From: GAS188 sp963794475
Lineage (GTDB): Bacteria > Pseudomonadota > Alphaproteobacteria > Rhizobiales > Beijerinckiaceae
Assembly: GCA_963794475.1 (NCBI GenBank)
Contig: CAWCDW010000002.1
Span: 744,001 to 808,000 of the forward strand
Direction of reading: 5' to 3'
DNA length: 64,000 bases
Made by a program: the position numbers and the translations under genes
Shown: in pieces, positions 44,962 to 54,107 of the stretch
Layout: every line of letters begins with the position of its first letter
How positions within the stretch are numbered: position 1 is the stretch's first letter
Notes under the pieces: generated by a model
Seen by the model: the letters and a program-made list of their open reading frames with translations, nothing else
Databases searched by the model: none
What the model was told of the DNA's origin: nothing

Positions 44962-45016
44962 CGCCGGTCTCACCGGCGTCCTTCGCGATATAAGAAGAGG
45001 GTTATGGGCTCGCAAG
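44962..45016 (-). promoter_or_regulatory. Candidate RpoH (sigma-32) promoter and leader hairpin of dnaK
   Basis: On the minus strand, CTTG (plus 45013-45016) is followed after 18 nt by CTTATATCG (plus 44986-44994), close to the alphaproteobacterial heat-shock consensus CTTG-N16/17-CYTATNT. A perfect 7-bp hairpin with a 3-nt loop (plus 44962-44978) begins about where transcription would start, leaving a leader of roughly 120 nt before dnaK. Spacing is one base off the usual range. Confidence 0.45.
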
Positions 45017-45077
45017 GCGCGATGCGGGTGCATCTTCAAAAAGCCTCGAGGAAACGCGCCCGCAAGCGAGGCCGGCA

Positions 45078-45398
45078 TCAGCCCTGGCGCTCGGGCGTGT
45101 GAACGACAAGCCCGTCAAGCGCTTCGGTGACCCGGATCTGGCAGGAAAGCCGTGAGGTTGGGCGCACGTCGAAAGCGAAGTCGAGCATGTCCTCCTCCAT
45201 GCTCTCGGGCGCGCCTACCCTCTCCTGCCATTCGGGGGCGACATGCACATGACAGGTCGCGCAGGCACAGGCCCCTCCGCATTCCGCCACGATGCCCGGC
45301 ACGCCATGCTCGATCGCGGTCTCCATCACGGTCGAACCGACCTTGGCTTCCACGACGCGCTGCGTCCCGTCGTGATCCATATAGGTGATCTTCGGCAT
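45078..45398 (-). CDS. 2Fe-2S ferredoxin (adrenodoxin/FdVI type)
   Basis: A 106-residue ferredoxin. The cluster cysteines are in CGGACACATCHVHV near residues 39-52 (C-x5-C-x2-C) plus LSCQI near residue 86, and GWL-type residues are replaced as in vertebrate-like bacterial ferredoxins. The ATG at 45398 follows AGAGAG; an upstream in-frame ATG at 45422 lacks a ribosome site. Such ferredoxins serve P450s, hydroxylases or iron-sulphur assembly. No partner reductase is next to it. Confidence 0.9.
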   Translation of the reverse strand: MPKITYMDHDGTQRVVEAKVGSTVMETAIEHGVPGIVAECGGACACATCHVHVAPEWQERVGAPESMEEDMLDFAFDVRPTSRLSCQIRVTEALDGLVVHTPERQG

Positions 45399-45519
45399 CA
45401 AAGCTCTCTCTCGGATCGACATCTAAGCACTGGCGCCCGGTCACTCGGCGCAGCCCAGGAAAGGCGCGTGCCGAATTGGCATAGGCGCCCCGCAAGCGCA
45501 AGCAAGGAGGTGGCCGGAC

Positions 45520-45969
45520 CTAGCCGCGCCCGGTCCCGAGAAGCTCCATGACGCGTCGGCGCGTCGCCTCGATCGCGAGCATGACCTCAGGACCCATCGA
45601 CTCAGGGCGCAGGGGGCCCCGGCGCATCGTCCCCCGGCGCGCAACTCCTGGCTCGGCGCTGGCGCCGACCTCGCCCTCGAGACCCTCGCAGAGGCGGGCG
45701 AGATCGAAGGCGCCAATCGCGAGGGAGGCTCCCTTCAGCTTGTGCGCCGCTTCCTGCCGCGCTCGGCCCGGCACACCGGCGAGCGCGGGGGCAAGCGCGA
45801 TGAGAGTTTCCGCATAGAGCCGCAAGAGCTCTTCGCGCAATTGCAAGTCGCCGCAGACCTGCGCATCAAGATGCGAGGTGTCGAGCGCCGAGGCCTGAGC
45901 CACCTCGGCCGCGGGACGGCTACTCTTCCCGGAGGGGCCGCGATTTTGGCTGATTTTTCCAGCTTTCAT
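45520..45969 (-). CDS. Hpt (histidine phosphotransfer) domain protein
   Basis: A 149-residue protein with a single Hpt four-helix domain. AAHKLKGASLAIGAFDLARLC near residue 80 has the phospho-accepting His in the HKLKG context, and the following helix is typical. The first ~35 residues are Lys/Ser-rich and likely disordered. I chose the ATG at 45969; earlier in-frame starts to 46089 would add a basic stretch without support. It diverges from the large GPR-like gene, but no histidine kinase or receiver is nearby, so it probably works in trans. Confidence 0.72.
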   Translation of the reverse strand: MKAGKISQNRGPSGKSSRPAAEVAQASALDTSHLDAQVCGDLQLREELLRLYAETLIALAPALAGVPGRARQEAAHKLKGASLAIGAFDLARLCEGLEGEVGASAEPGVARRGTMRRGPLRPESMGPEVMLAIEATRRRVMELLGTGRG

Positions 45970-46260
45970 CCGTTTTGCCCCCGAAAGAGGTGCTTTGCGC
46001 GCGGCGCCCGGGTTCAATGTCACCCTTGAGCGCGGGATTGAAGCCCCCCGCGAAGCCATGGTTGCTCGTCCGTTAACGACGTTTTGCAAAGCAGAAGGAG
46101 GCCGGGTTTCAAAATTCGCCTGCGCGCTTTACACTGACTTGGTTAACGGGGGTGTGCACGGTCGCGCTTTCGCCAGAAAAAAGGGCGGCGCGGCAACTAT
46201 ATGCGTTCTGCGGCGGGGAGCACCATCACTGCCAGAGGGGACGCGGCGAGGTGTAGCGTT
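45970..46260. other. Divergent Hpt/GPR-like promoter region
   Basis: The 291-bp divergent gap holds two GTTAAC sites (46072-46077 and 46142-46147). TTAAC is the half-site of CtrA-type cell-cycle boxes, but full TTAA-N7-TTAA spacing is not present. No gene is evident. Confidence 0.3.
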
Positions 46261-49200
46261 ATGAGCACGAAACCGAAGCTCGATGACCAGACGCAGGCGG
46301 CCTTGAGCGCCATCGAGGAGGCGCTGAAGGGCACCGCGCCCGCGCCCGAGCCGCGCCTTCCGGAAGCGACTTCCGACATCATCTCGGTTCGTCGCCCTTC
46401 CCCGGAAGGTCGAAGCCGGTCGACTTCGGCTGCCGCCTCCGCCTCGACGACATCGGAAGCGCCCACGCCGTATTCGGCGCCGAGCGCCACCCTCTCCCCC
46501 GATTCCGCTTCCGGCAACGGCCGGGCCGCCGAGGTCAGGGCGCGCACCTCCGAGCTCGCGCCGACAGCCGCGGCCAATGACGATCGGGAGGTGATCGGCA
46601 ACCTCTTGAAGACGATGCAGGCGAAGCCCTCCTCGCGTCCCATGGTGGCGGCAACGCTCGCTTCGCTTCTCTGGATGGCCGCGGTCGGCGCGCTCGTCTG
46701 GTGGCGCCTCGGCCTCGCCAATGTGGCCGACCAGACGACCTTGATCGAGCGGCTCGAGACGCCGACCTTCGGCTTTGCGCTGGCGCTGCTCATCGGCCCC
46801 GTGATTTTCTTCTTCGTCCTGGCGAGCCTTTTCCGCCGGTCGTCCGAGCTTGGGCTCACGGCCCGCTCACTGTCCCAGATCGCCTTCCGCCTGGCTGATC
46901 CTCAGGTCTCGGCCCAGGACGCGGTGGTGAGCGTCAGCACCGCGATCCGGCGCGAGGTCGTGGCGATGAACGATGGGATCGAACGGGCGATGGCCCGGGC
47001 GACCGAGCTCGAGTCGCTCGTGCATCGCGAGATTTCGACGCTCGAGCGGGCCTATGGCGAGAACGAGCTTCGCATCCGCTCCCTCATCGACGAGCTGATC
47101 ACGCAGCGCGAAGGCATCGCCACCCATTCGGAAAGGGTGCGCGACGTCATCGCCGACACCCATCTCAAGCTCTCCACCGAGCTTTCCGCCGCCACGGCGA
47201 AATTGACCGGCTCGCTCGATGATACGGGCACGAGGGTCGTCGAGACGCTGCATGGCAGGAGCGAGCTCGTCACCTCGGCGCTCGGCCAGGCCGGCGAGCG
47301 CATTATGGCGGAGATCGGCGCCCGGGGGACCGAGCTCACGGAGCGCCTCTTGGCCGCGACGGACTCCGTCGGCCGCCAGCTGGGCGTCTCCGGCGATGCG
47401 ATCACGGCCGAGATGGAGCGCCGCGCGAAGGATGTCACCGACCGCCTATCCTCGATCACCGGCGGCATCTCCCAGGAGATCGTGACGCGCGGCGACGCCG
47501 TGACGCGCGGCCTCGAGGAGACCGGCACCCGGGTGTCGCAGCAACTCGCCGAGGTCGGCGTCGCCCTGAGCGGGTCGCTCGATCGCCAGGGCGGGGAGCT
47601 CACGACGCGGCTCGAGGCCACCGGCACGCGTGTCGCCGAGCAGGTCGGGCAGATCGGTACCGAGGTCGCAGGCTCGCTCGAACGCGTGAGCGGCAATGTG
47701 GTCACGCGTCTCGACGAGATGGGCACGAGCCTCGTCGCCCATCTCGACCGGGTGGGCGGCGACATGCATCAGAGCTTGAACAACACCGGCACCCAGCTTG
47801 CGAATGCGCTCGATCAGAGCGCGATCGCCGTCAACGACCGGTTGGCCGAAACCGGCAAGGGCATCGTCGAGGGCCTCGTCGGCCGATCGACCGAGGTGCG
47901 CGAGGATTTGCGCAGCATCGGAGAGTCCATCGTCGCCCAGCTCGGCGAGCGCGTCACCGAGGTGACCGGGCGTCTCGACGAAACGGGCCAGCGCATCAGC
48001 CAGGCGATCGTCAGCGGCGGAGATGCGCTGACCGAGCGCCTCGCCGCGACCGGTGCCATCCTGGACGAGAAAACGTCGACGGCGCAGGCCACCTTGGCCG
48101 GCCACTCGGACAAGCTGTCGGAAACCCTCACCGGCCATCTCAACGCTTTCGAGGATGCGATTGTGGTGCGCGGAGGCTCGCTCGCCGAGAAGATCGCCTC
48201 GGACGCCGCCGTGTTCACCGACATCGTTTCCACCAAGCTCGGCTCGATCGAGACCCTGTTGACGACGCATGGCGACGGCCTTGTCGGACGACTCACCCAT
48301 CACACGCGCGAGGCGGCGCAGACCATGGAGGCGCAGATCGCGACCTTCGAGGAGCGCGCGGGCGCCAGGACCGGCGAAATCGTGAACTCGCTCGATGGCC
48401 TCATCGGCCGCATCGACGGCACGCTGGAAAAGCACGCCGGCGTCTTCACCGAAGGCCTCAAGGCCCGCACGATCGAGGTCGCGCGCGCCATCGCCGAAAG
48501 CGGACGCAGCGCTTCCGCCCAGCTCGAGACGACTTTGACCGAGGCTGGAAGGGTGATCGGCGAGAAGACCCTGTTTCTTTCAGAGCGCGCCGACGACCTC
48601 AACAAGCTGCTCGGCGCCCGCTCGTCCGAGCTCGCCAATGCCTTCGATACCGGCGTTTCGCGCTTCCAGAATGAGGTGGTCGGACGGCTCGAGAACCTGT
48701 CGTCGAGCTTGCGCACCCAGACGGATACCATCCATGTGCAGCTCGGTGACCGGGCGACCGAGATCGCCGGCCTTTTCAGCGCTCAGACCGAACGCCTCTC
48801 CACCACGGTCGACGATAAGCTCGGCGCCCTCGGCGGCCACGTGGCCAATCTTTCCCAGTCGCTCGATCGACAGGTCAACGGATTGACGCAAAACATCGAG
48901 GGTCAATTGCAGCTCCTCGACGGGCGCCTCAGTGGATTGACGAGCGGTTTCGATCGGCAAGTGCACGAACTCTCCGAACGGGTGGATTCGCGTCTCGAGC
49001 TGCTTGGCAGGCGCGCAACCGATCTTGCCGATTCGATGGACCGGCAGATCGATCGGCTCGGGACCACCGTGGACGGCAAGCTCGAGGACATCTCAGGCGT
49101 TTTGTCGACCCGCACCAACGAGGTCAACGCCGTCCTCGGCACACGCGTCGAAGAACTCGCCAGCGCCTTCGAGCACCAGATCTCGCAATTCGATGCCAAG

Positions 49201-51084
49201 GCGGGCGACAGGATCACCGGCCTTTCAGCCGCGCTTGGCGAAAGAGGCGACCAGTTCGTGCGCCTCCTCGATGGCACCGGCACCGCGCTCACCGAGAACC
49301 TCACGCAACGTCTTCTCACCATCAAGGTCGATATCGAGCGCGCGAGCACCACGGCGGCCGAGACGCTCGACCGGGGCGCGACCACCTTGGTCCAGAGCTT
49401 CGAGGGCGGCGTGCGCGACTTTTCAGAAAGCGTGGCGCGGTCCTCCGCCGAGTTGCGGGGCACGGTCGATGAATCGACGCGCCATTCGATCGACGCGCTC
49501 GCCAATGCGCACGAGACGGTGCGCGGCGAGATCGGCGGCATCCTCGACCGCCTGAGCGCCGCGAACGGGTTGTTGCAGCAGATCATGTCGGGCGCGGGCC
49601 AAAGCCTCGGCGCTCTCGAGGCTGGCCTCGCCAAACGCCTCAAGGACCTCGAATACCTGCTCGGCGGCATCGTTTCCGAAACCAACCGCGCGGCGTCGCG
49701 CGTCGCCGATCAGGTCGGCGCGCTGAATTCGGTTTCGAGCTCGACGCTGCGAAACGCCGAGAACCTACTCGAGAAACTCGAGAGCCAGGCCCACGCGCTC
49801 TCCGATGCGACGGAAGCGCAGACGCGCGGCTGGAACGAGGCGGCCGATCTCCTCGAACGGGTCGAGGCCCGCATCGCGCGCTCGCTTGCCACCAAGCGCG
49901 ACGCACTCGAGACCCTCTCCGCTTCGATCGGCGACCGCAGCGAGGAACTGGAAAAGGTCACCGGAGCCTTCCGCGAGCTCATCGAGGATTCGCTCGGCGC
50001 CGCCGAGGAAAAGGCGCGTCGCATCAGCGACGTCCTCGGTGAGAACGCGCGTGCATCGGTTGCGGCCATCAGCGAGCAATTCACCCATATCCGCTCGAGT
50101 GCCGGCGCGGAGCGCGAGCGCACCGCGACGGCGTTGCGCGAGGCTTATGAATCGGTCATGGGCGACATGAACGAAACCTTCGGCCAGGCGACCTCGCGCT
50201 TCCGCGACGCGGCGACGGAGATGCGCCAGATCACCGCGCAAATCCAGCGCGAGATGGAGATCACGCGGACCGAGCTTCACCGCGGCCTCGTCGAATTGCC
50301 GCGCGAGACGCAGGCCTCGGCCGGCGAAATGCGCCGCGTCGTCGGCGAGCAGATCAAGGTGCTCAATGAATTGACCGCGATCGCGACCCGCTCGGTATCG
50401 AGCCTCGATGCCGTCGAGCCCGTGACCGCGAGCGTCGCGCAGCAACGCGAGGTGCGCCCGCCGCAAGCAACGGCAGGGCCCGCACCCCGCGCGTCGGCCC
50501 CTCCCCGCGCGACGGGAACGGAGGGCGCGCGGCGCCCCACGACGGCCAATCCGCCGCCTGCCTCGACGCCAGGCTCTTCGCGCGAGCGGCGCGCCGAAAC
50601 GACGCCGCCGCGCGAGGATGGCCTGCCGCGCAGCGGCTGGCTTACCGACCTATTGTCGCGCGCCTCGCGAGAGGAGCCGCTGCCCACCGCCTCCAGCCGC
50701 CAGCCGGCGGGAACGACGCCCGCCGCGCCGTCCCCGGCTCCGGCCCAGCCCTCCCTCGGCTCGCTCGATACGATCGCGGTCGACATCGCCCGCATGATCG
50801 ATCACGACGTCGCCGCGAAAATGTGGGATCGCTATCAAGAGGGCGAGCAGGGCGTCTTCAACCGCTCGATGTACACGGCGCAAGGACAGCAGATGTTCGA
50901 TGAGATCAAGCGCAAGTACCGGCGCGACGACGCCTTCCGCGATGCCGCCAATCGCTACGTCGAGGAGTTCGAGCGGTTGCTGGCGGAAGTAGCGCGCGAT
51001 CACGCGACGCAGCGCGGCTATCTCACGTCCGACACCGGCAAGGTCTACACCATCCTCGCCCACGCGTCAGGCCGGTTGGATTGA
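46261..51084 (+). CDS. Giant coiled-coil membrane protein, GPR/RgsE-like growth-pole ring candidate
   Basis: A 1,607-residue protein. After a Ser/Pro/Ala-rich cytoplasmic lead come two membrane helices (about residues 127-150 and 169-191), then about 1,190 residues of almost uninterrupted amphipathic helix. Within it, units resembling L-x-x-T-G-x-x-V-x-x-x-L/V recur at roughly 22-30-residue intervals (for example EETGTRVSQQLAEVG, EATGTRVAEQVGQIG, DETGQRISQAI). A Pro/Ala-rich linker (about 1385-1465) leads to a compact C-terminal domain (DIARMIDHDVAAKMWDRY to TSDTGKVYTILAHASGRLD). This layout matches the growth-pole ring protein that organises polar growth in Agrobacterium and Sinorhizobium (RgsE), although those are longer. 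The ATG at 46261 is preferred over 46201. Assignment is by architecture and C-terminus, from memory. Confidence 0.72.
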   Translation: MSTKPKLDDQTQAALSAIEEALKGTAPAPEPRLPEATSDIISVRRPSPEGRSRSTSAAASASTTSEAPTPYSAPSATLSPDSASGNGRAAEVRARTSELAPTAAANDDREVIGNLLKTMQAKPSSRPMVAATLASLLWMAAVGALVWWRLGLANVADQTTLIERLETPTFGFALALLIGPVIFFFVLASLFRRSSELGLTARSLSQIAFRLADPQVSAQDAVVSVSTAIRREVVAMNDGIERAMARATELESLVHREISTLERAYGENELRIRSLIDELITQREGIATHSERVRDVIADTHLKLSTELSAATAKLTGSLDDTGTRVVETLHGRSELVTSALGQAGERIMAEIGARGTELTERLLAATDSVGRQLGVSGDAITAEMERRAKDVTDRLSSITGGISQEIVTRGDAVTRGLEETGTRVSQQLAEVGVALSGSLDRQGGELTTRLEATGTRVAEQVGQIGTEVAGSLERVSGNVVTRLDEMGTSLVAHLDRVGGDMHQSLNNTGTQLANALDQSAIAVNDRLAETGKGIVEGLVGRSTEVREDLRSIGESIVAQLGERVTEVTGRLDETGQRISQAIVSGGDALTERLAATGAILDEKTSTAQATLAGHSDKLSETLTGHLNAFEDAIVVRGGSLAEKIASDAAVFTDIVSTKLGSIETLLTTHGDGLVGRLTHHTREAAQTMEAQIATFEERAGARTGEIVNSLDGLIGRIDGTLEKHAGVFTEGLKARTIEVARAIAESGRSASAQLETTLTEAGRVIGEKTLFLSERADDLNKLLGARSSELANAFDTGVSRFQNEVVGRLENLSSSLRTQTDTIHVQLGDRATEIAGLFSAQTERLSTTVDDKLGALGGHVANLSQSLDRQVNGLTQNIEGQLQLLDGRLSGLTSGFDRQVHELSERVDSRLELLGRRATDLADSMDRQIDRLGTTVDGKLEDISGVLSTRTNEVNAVLGTRVEELASAFEHQISQFDAKAGDRITGLSAALGERGDQFVRLLDGTGTALTENLTQRLLTIKVDIERASTTAAETLDRGATTLVQSFEGGVRDFSESVARSSAELRGTVDESTRHSIDALANAHETVRGEIGGILDRLSAANGLLQQIMSGAGQSLGALEAGLAKRLKDLEYLLGGIVSETNRAASRVADQVGALNSVSSSTLRNAENLLEKLESQAHALSDATEAQTRGWNEAADLLERVEARIARSLATKRDALETLSASIGDRSEELEKVTGAFRELIEDSLGAAEEKARRISDVLGENARASVAAISEQFTHIRSSAGAERERTATALREAYESVMGDMNETFGQATSRFRDAATEMRQITAQIQREMEITRTELHRGLVELPRETQASAGEMRRVVGEQIKVLNELTAIATRSVSSLDAVEPVTASVAQQREVRPPQATAGPAPRASAPPRATGTEGARRPTTANPPPASTPGSSRERRAETTPPREDGLPRSGWLTDLLSRASREEPLPTASSRQPAGTTPAAPSPAPAQPSLGSLDTIAVDIARMIDHDVAAKMWDRYQEGEQGVFNRSMYTAQGQQMFDEIKRKYRRDDAFRDAANRYVEEFERLLAEVARDHATQRGYLTSDTGKVYTILAHASGRLD

Positions 51085-51167
51085 GGCGTCCAGCCAAAGA
51101 TGTCCTTTGAAAAAGGTAGCGACTATTCATATAGTGCTTATTCACCAATGACTTAAGCGTCAGTGCC

Positions 51168-51219
51168 AGCACTTCGCTTCGGCAATTAAGCTTCGACGTG
51201 AGCACTAGGCTTCGGCAAT
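51168..51219. repeat. Imperfect 19-bp direct repeat
   Basis: AGCACTTCGCTTCGGCAAT (51168-51186) recurs as AGCACTAGGCTTCGGCAAT (51201-51219), with 17 of 19 positions identical. It lies in the 150-bp convergent gap between the GPR-like gene and the auxiliary lipoprotein gene, which is AT-richer than its flanks. Confidence 0.6.
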
Positions 51220-51234
51220 GCCTACCCGCTCCCG

Positions 51235-51850
51235 TCAAAGATAGGGGCGCGACCAGCGCGTGATCTCCCCGAGGACCTGGCCGAGCGCGCGATCGAGCGT
51301 TCCGACAGCGGCCGGCCCTTCGGTATCGCCTGCCATATCCGCCTGAAAAACGCGTGCGGCAACCGTGCGCCCGGAAACGGCGTTGACGAGCTTCACCGCA
51401 AGCTCGATCTTGCCTTGGCTGGCGCCGCCTTCGAGCTCGAAGACCCGGATCTCGACGTCGAGCGTGATATCGGGCGTGATGGGGCCGCCGGCGACGCCGA
51501 CGCGCCCGACCGCTCCCGCATTCTCGAAAGCCTGTACGATGCGCGCCTGGACGAGGCGCGGCAGACGATCCGACCATTGGGTGTGAGCGAGGGTCGCGAG
51601 CTCGCCGTCCGGGCGGCGCACCAGCACCCGGTCCGAATTCGAGCGGCTGCACGGCAACCGGCTCCGTCACCACGAATTGACGCGTGACATGCAGCGCCTT
51701 CTTCGCGCCCGCCTCGGGTTGTGAAAGATCGAAGGTCGCTGGCGGCGGCCCTCCGCCGCAAGCCGAAAGACCAAAGGTCGCCATGGTCAGGAGAGCGAAG
51801 CGACGCCAGTTCCGCGCCACGCATGACGGCCTATGCGGTGGACTGCTCAT
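51235..51850 (-). CDS. ABC-type transport auxiliary lipoprotein, one frameshift
   Basis: A lipoprotein of about 204 residues after correction. The signal peptide ends in the lipobox GLSACGGG near residue 31. The body includes VTEPVAVQPLDSDRVLVRRPDGELATLAHTQW (split here by the frame break), ARIVQAFENAG and a C-terminal domain typical of the ABC_trans_aux family (PqiC-like) that accompanies MCE transporters. Removing one T of the plus-strand TT at 51638-51639 restores the frame. It starts 32 nt after mlaD and is the last gene of the Mla-type operon. Confidence 0.8.
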
Positions 51851-51882
51851 TCCCCAACCCCTGACAGATCAGCCGCGGCCGA

Positions 51883-53220
51883 TCAATTTCCGTATTCCGG
51901 CAGCGAGGCTTTCCCGCCGAAAATGAACTGCTGCGGATTGCGCTGAACGCTTTCCAGCGTCCGGCTTATATCGCCGAGGGTGCGCCGTCCATCCACTGCG
52001 AATTGCTGAATGTCACGCAATCCGGAGCCAGAAAATCGATTGAGGTTGGTCAAAAGTTCCGCGGAACGCTTGTCGAGATCGTCGGCGAGCTTGCGCACCG
52101 AGCGGGAGGCCTCGGCGAATTCGGCGAATGCGCTCTTGCCGTCAGGCGAATTCACGAGGTTGTTGGCGCCGTTGAGAATCTGGTCGACCTTGTCGGCGCT
52201 GGCGTCGAGCTTCGCGAAAAGCTCATCGGCGCTCTTGGCGATCGCATTGACGCGTGCGCTATTCTCGCGCAGCGCGGTCGCGAATTTCTCGACACCGTCG
52301 ACCGTTCGGTTGATCTTGGCCGCGTCGACGCTGCCGACGATCTTGTCGAGATTGGCGATCACGTCGTTGATCGGCCCGGCGTTCGTCGCGACGAGGTTGT
52401 CGATCGTGGTCGCGCTCCCCTTGAGCTTCGCTACAACCTCATTGGCGTCATGGGCGATGGCGCGCACATTGTCCGACGATTCTCCCAGCGCGGTCGCGAA
52501 ACTGTCGACGCTCTTGAGGGTGTGGTTCACCGTCGAGGTGTCGAGCGAGCTCACAACCGTGTCGATCGACGAGATCGCGTGGTTGAGCTTCTCGACGTCG
52601 AACTTCGACGCGATCGCCGAGATGTTGTCGACGGCGGTGTTGATCTTCGCGGCGTCGAGCGCCTCCGAGAGCTTTTCAAGGTTGGCGATCGTATGATTGA
52701 TGGGTACCTGGTTGTCGGCGACGATCTGATTGACCTTCACCAGAATCTCGTCCGCATGCTGCCCCGCGGTCTGCACTGTCTCGAGCACGTTTTGAAGGCT
52801 CGGTGTGGCGACGGCTCGCAAGGTCGGGATCGTGTCGCCCTGCTTCGGCTTGAGATCGGGCGACTTCGGATCGGAATCGAAGATCTGGACCGAGGCGACG
52901 CCGGTCAATCCCGAGAATTCGAGCCTCGCCTTGGTGGAAACCTTGACCGGCACGTCGGGCGCGATATCGACCCGCGCGATCACGAGGCGCGGATCGCGCG
53001 GGTAGAAGCTCAAATCCGTGACCTCGCCGACGCGGATGCCGTTGAACAGGACCGCGCCGCCGCGCGAAAGCCCGGTCACGGGCGTGTCGAAGACAACCTG
53101 GTAGGATTTGAGATTGGCGCCCCCGCGTGATCCCGAAAACCAGAAGACGAAGCCGAAGGCGGCCGCGATGACGCACAAGGTGAAGACGCCGATGAGGGCA
53201 AATTTAGCGCGTGTTTCCAT
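51883..53220 (-). CDS. mlaD: MlaD-like MCE-domain substrate-binding protein
   Basis: A 445-residue inner-membrane-anchored periplasmic protein. One N-terminal helix (residues about 8-28) precedes the MCE domain (VVFDTPVTGLSRGGAVLFNGIRVGEV, residues about 42-67; KARLEFSGLTGVASVQI near 100). A long helical tail then repeats a roughly 37-residue unit (ISAIASKFDVEKLNHAISSID, DSFATALGESSDNVRAIA and similar). The tail is far longer than that of E. coli MlaD and may form a tube-like periplasmic stalk. It overlaps mlaF by 17 bp. Confidence 0.9.
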   Translation of the reverse strand: METRAKFALIGVFTLCVIAAAFGFVFWFSGSRGGANLKSYQVVFDTPVTGLSRGGAVLFNGIRVGEVTDLSFYPRDPRLVIARVDIAPDVPVKVSTKARLEFSGLTGVASVQIFDSDPKSPDLKPKQGDTIPTLRAVATPSLQNVLETVQTAGQHADEILVKVNQIVADNQVPINHTIANLEKLSEALDAAKINTAVDNISAIASKFDVEKLNHAISSIDTVVSSLDTSTVNHTLKSVDSFATALGESSDNVRAIAHDANEVVAKLKGSATTIDNLVATNAGPINDVIANLDKIVGSVDAAKINRTVDGVEKFATALRENSARVNAIAKSADELFAKLDASADKVDQILNGANNLVNSPDGKSAFAEFAEASRSVRKLADDLDKRSAELLTNLNRFSGSGLRDIQQFAVDGRRTLGDISRTLESVQRNPQQFIFGGKASLPEYGN

Positions 53221-54088
53221 TGCCTTCTCTCACCATTGCGAGCTTGGGTTGGCCCTGGGTCACGGACCGGCCCCGTTTGCCATGGAAATAGGATTTGAGC
53301 CAGGGATGTTCCGAGGTCACCATGGCGGAGATAGGGCCGTCGGCGATCACCTTGCCCTCGCCGAGCGCGATCACGCGGTCGCAAACCGTGTAGATGCTGT
53401 CGAGATCATGGGTCACCATGAACACGGTGAGGCCCAGCGATTGTTGCAAGGTCATCATCAATTCGTCGAACTCGCCGGCGCCGATCGGGTCGAGGCCCGA
53501 GGTCGGCTCGTCGAGAAACACGATATCGGGATCGAGTGCCAGAGCGCGCGCGAGCGCGGCGCGCTTGATCATGCCGCCGGAGAGCTCAGAGGGAAATTTC
53601 TCGGCCGCCTCGGCCTGCAGGCCGACCATCTGGATCTTCAGGATCGCGAGCTCGTCCATCAGCTTCGGGGAAAGGTCGAGATATTCCCGCATCGGCACCT
53701 GGACGTTCTGCTTCACCGTGAGCGAAGAGAACAAGGCGCCGTGCTGGAACATCACGCCGAGCCGCTGTTCGACGACGCGCTGCTCGGAATAATCGAGCTG
53801 ATCCATGTCCGCTTGAAGAATGATGATGCGTCCGCGCGTCTTCGGCACGAGGCCGAGAATGGCGCGCGTGAGCACGGATTTGCCGGTTCCGGAAGCGCCG
53901 ACGACGCCGACGAGCTCGCCACGATTGAGCTCGAAGCTCACGTCCTTGAGGATCTCCCGTCCGCTGAGCTCGACGGCGAGGTGCTGCACGTCGAGAAGCG
54001 TCGTATCGCTCGCGGCGACGTTTTCCAGCCTTTCGGTGAGCTGGCGGACACGTTCGGCCCGTTTGAGGGGAGCGAGAGGGTTCAGCAT
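53204..54088 (-). CDS. mlaF: MlaF-like ABC ATPase
   Basis: The ATPase of the MCE lipid transporter. Walker A is GASGTGKSVL, the signature region FPSELSGGMIKRAALARAL, Walker B DIVFLDEPTSGLDP, and the MlaF-type GVMFQHGALFSSLTV sits at the Q-loop. I chose the ATG at 54088 (294 residues); a TTG at 54127 in the same frame would overlap mlaE by 20 bp. It sits between mlaE and mlaD, the standard order for this operon. Confidence 0.92.
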   Translation of the reverse strand: MLNPLAPLKRAERVRQLTERLENVAASDTTLLDVQHLAVELSGREILKDVSFELNRGELVGVVGASGTGKSVLTRAILGLVPKTRGRIIILQADMDQLDYSEQRVVEQRLGVMFQHGALFSSLTVKQNVQVPMREYLDLSPKLMDELAILKIQMVGLQAEAAEKFPSELSGGMIKRAALARALALDPDIVFLDEPTSGLDPIGAGEFDELMMTLQQSLGLTVFMVTHDLDSIYTVCDRVIALGEGKVIADGPISAMVTSEHPWLKSYFHGKRGRSVTQGQPKLAMVREGNGNTR

Positions 54089-54107
54089 GAAAGGCCGGCG
54101 CTCGCCA

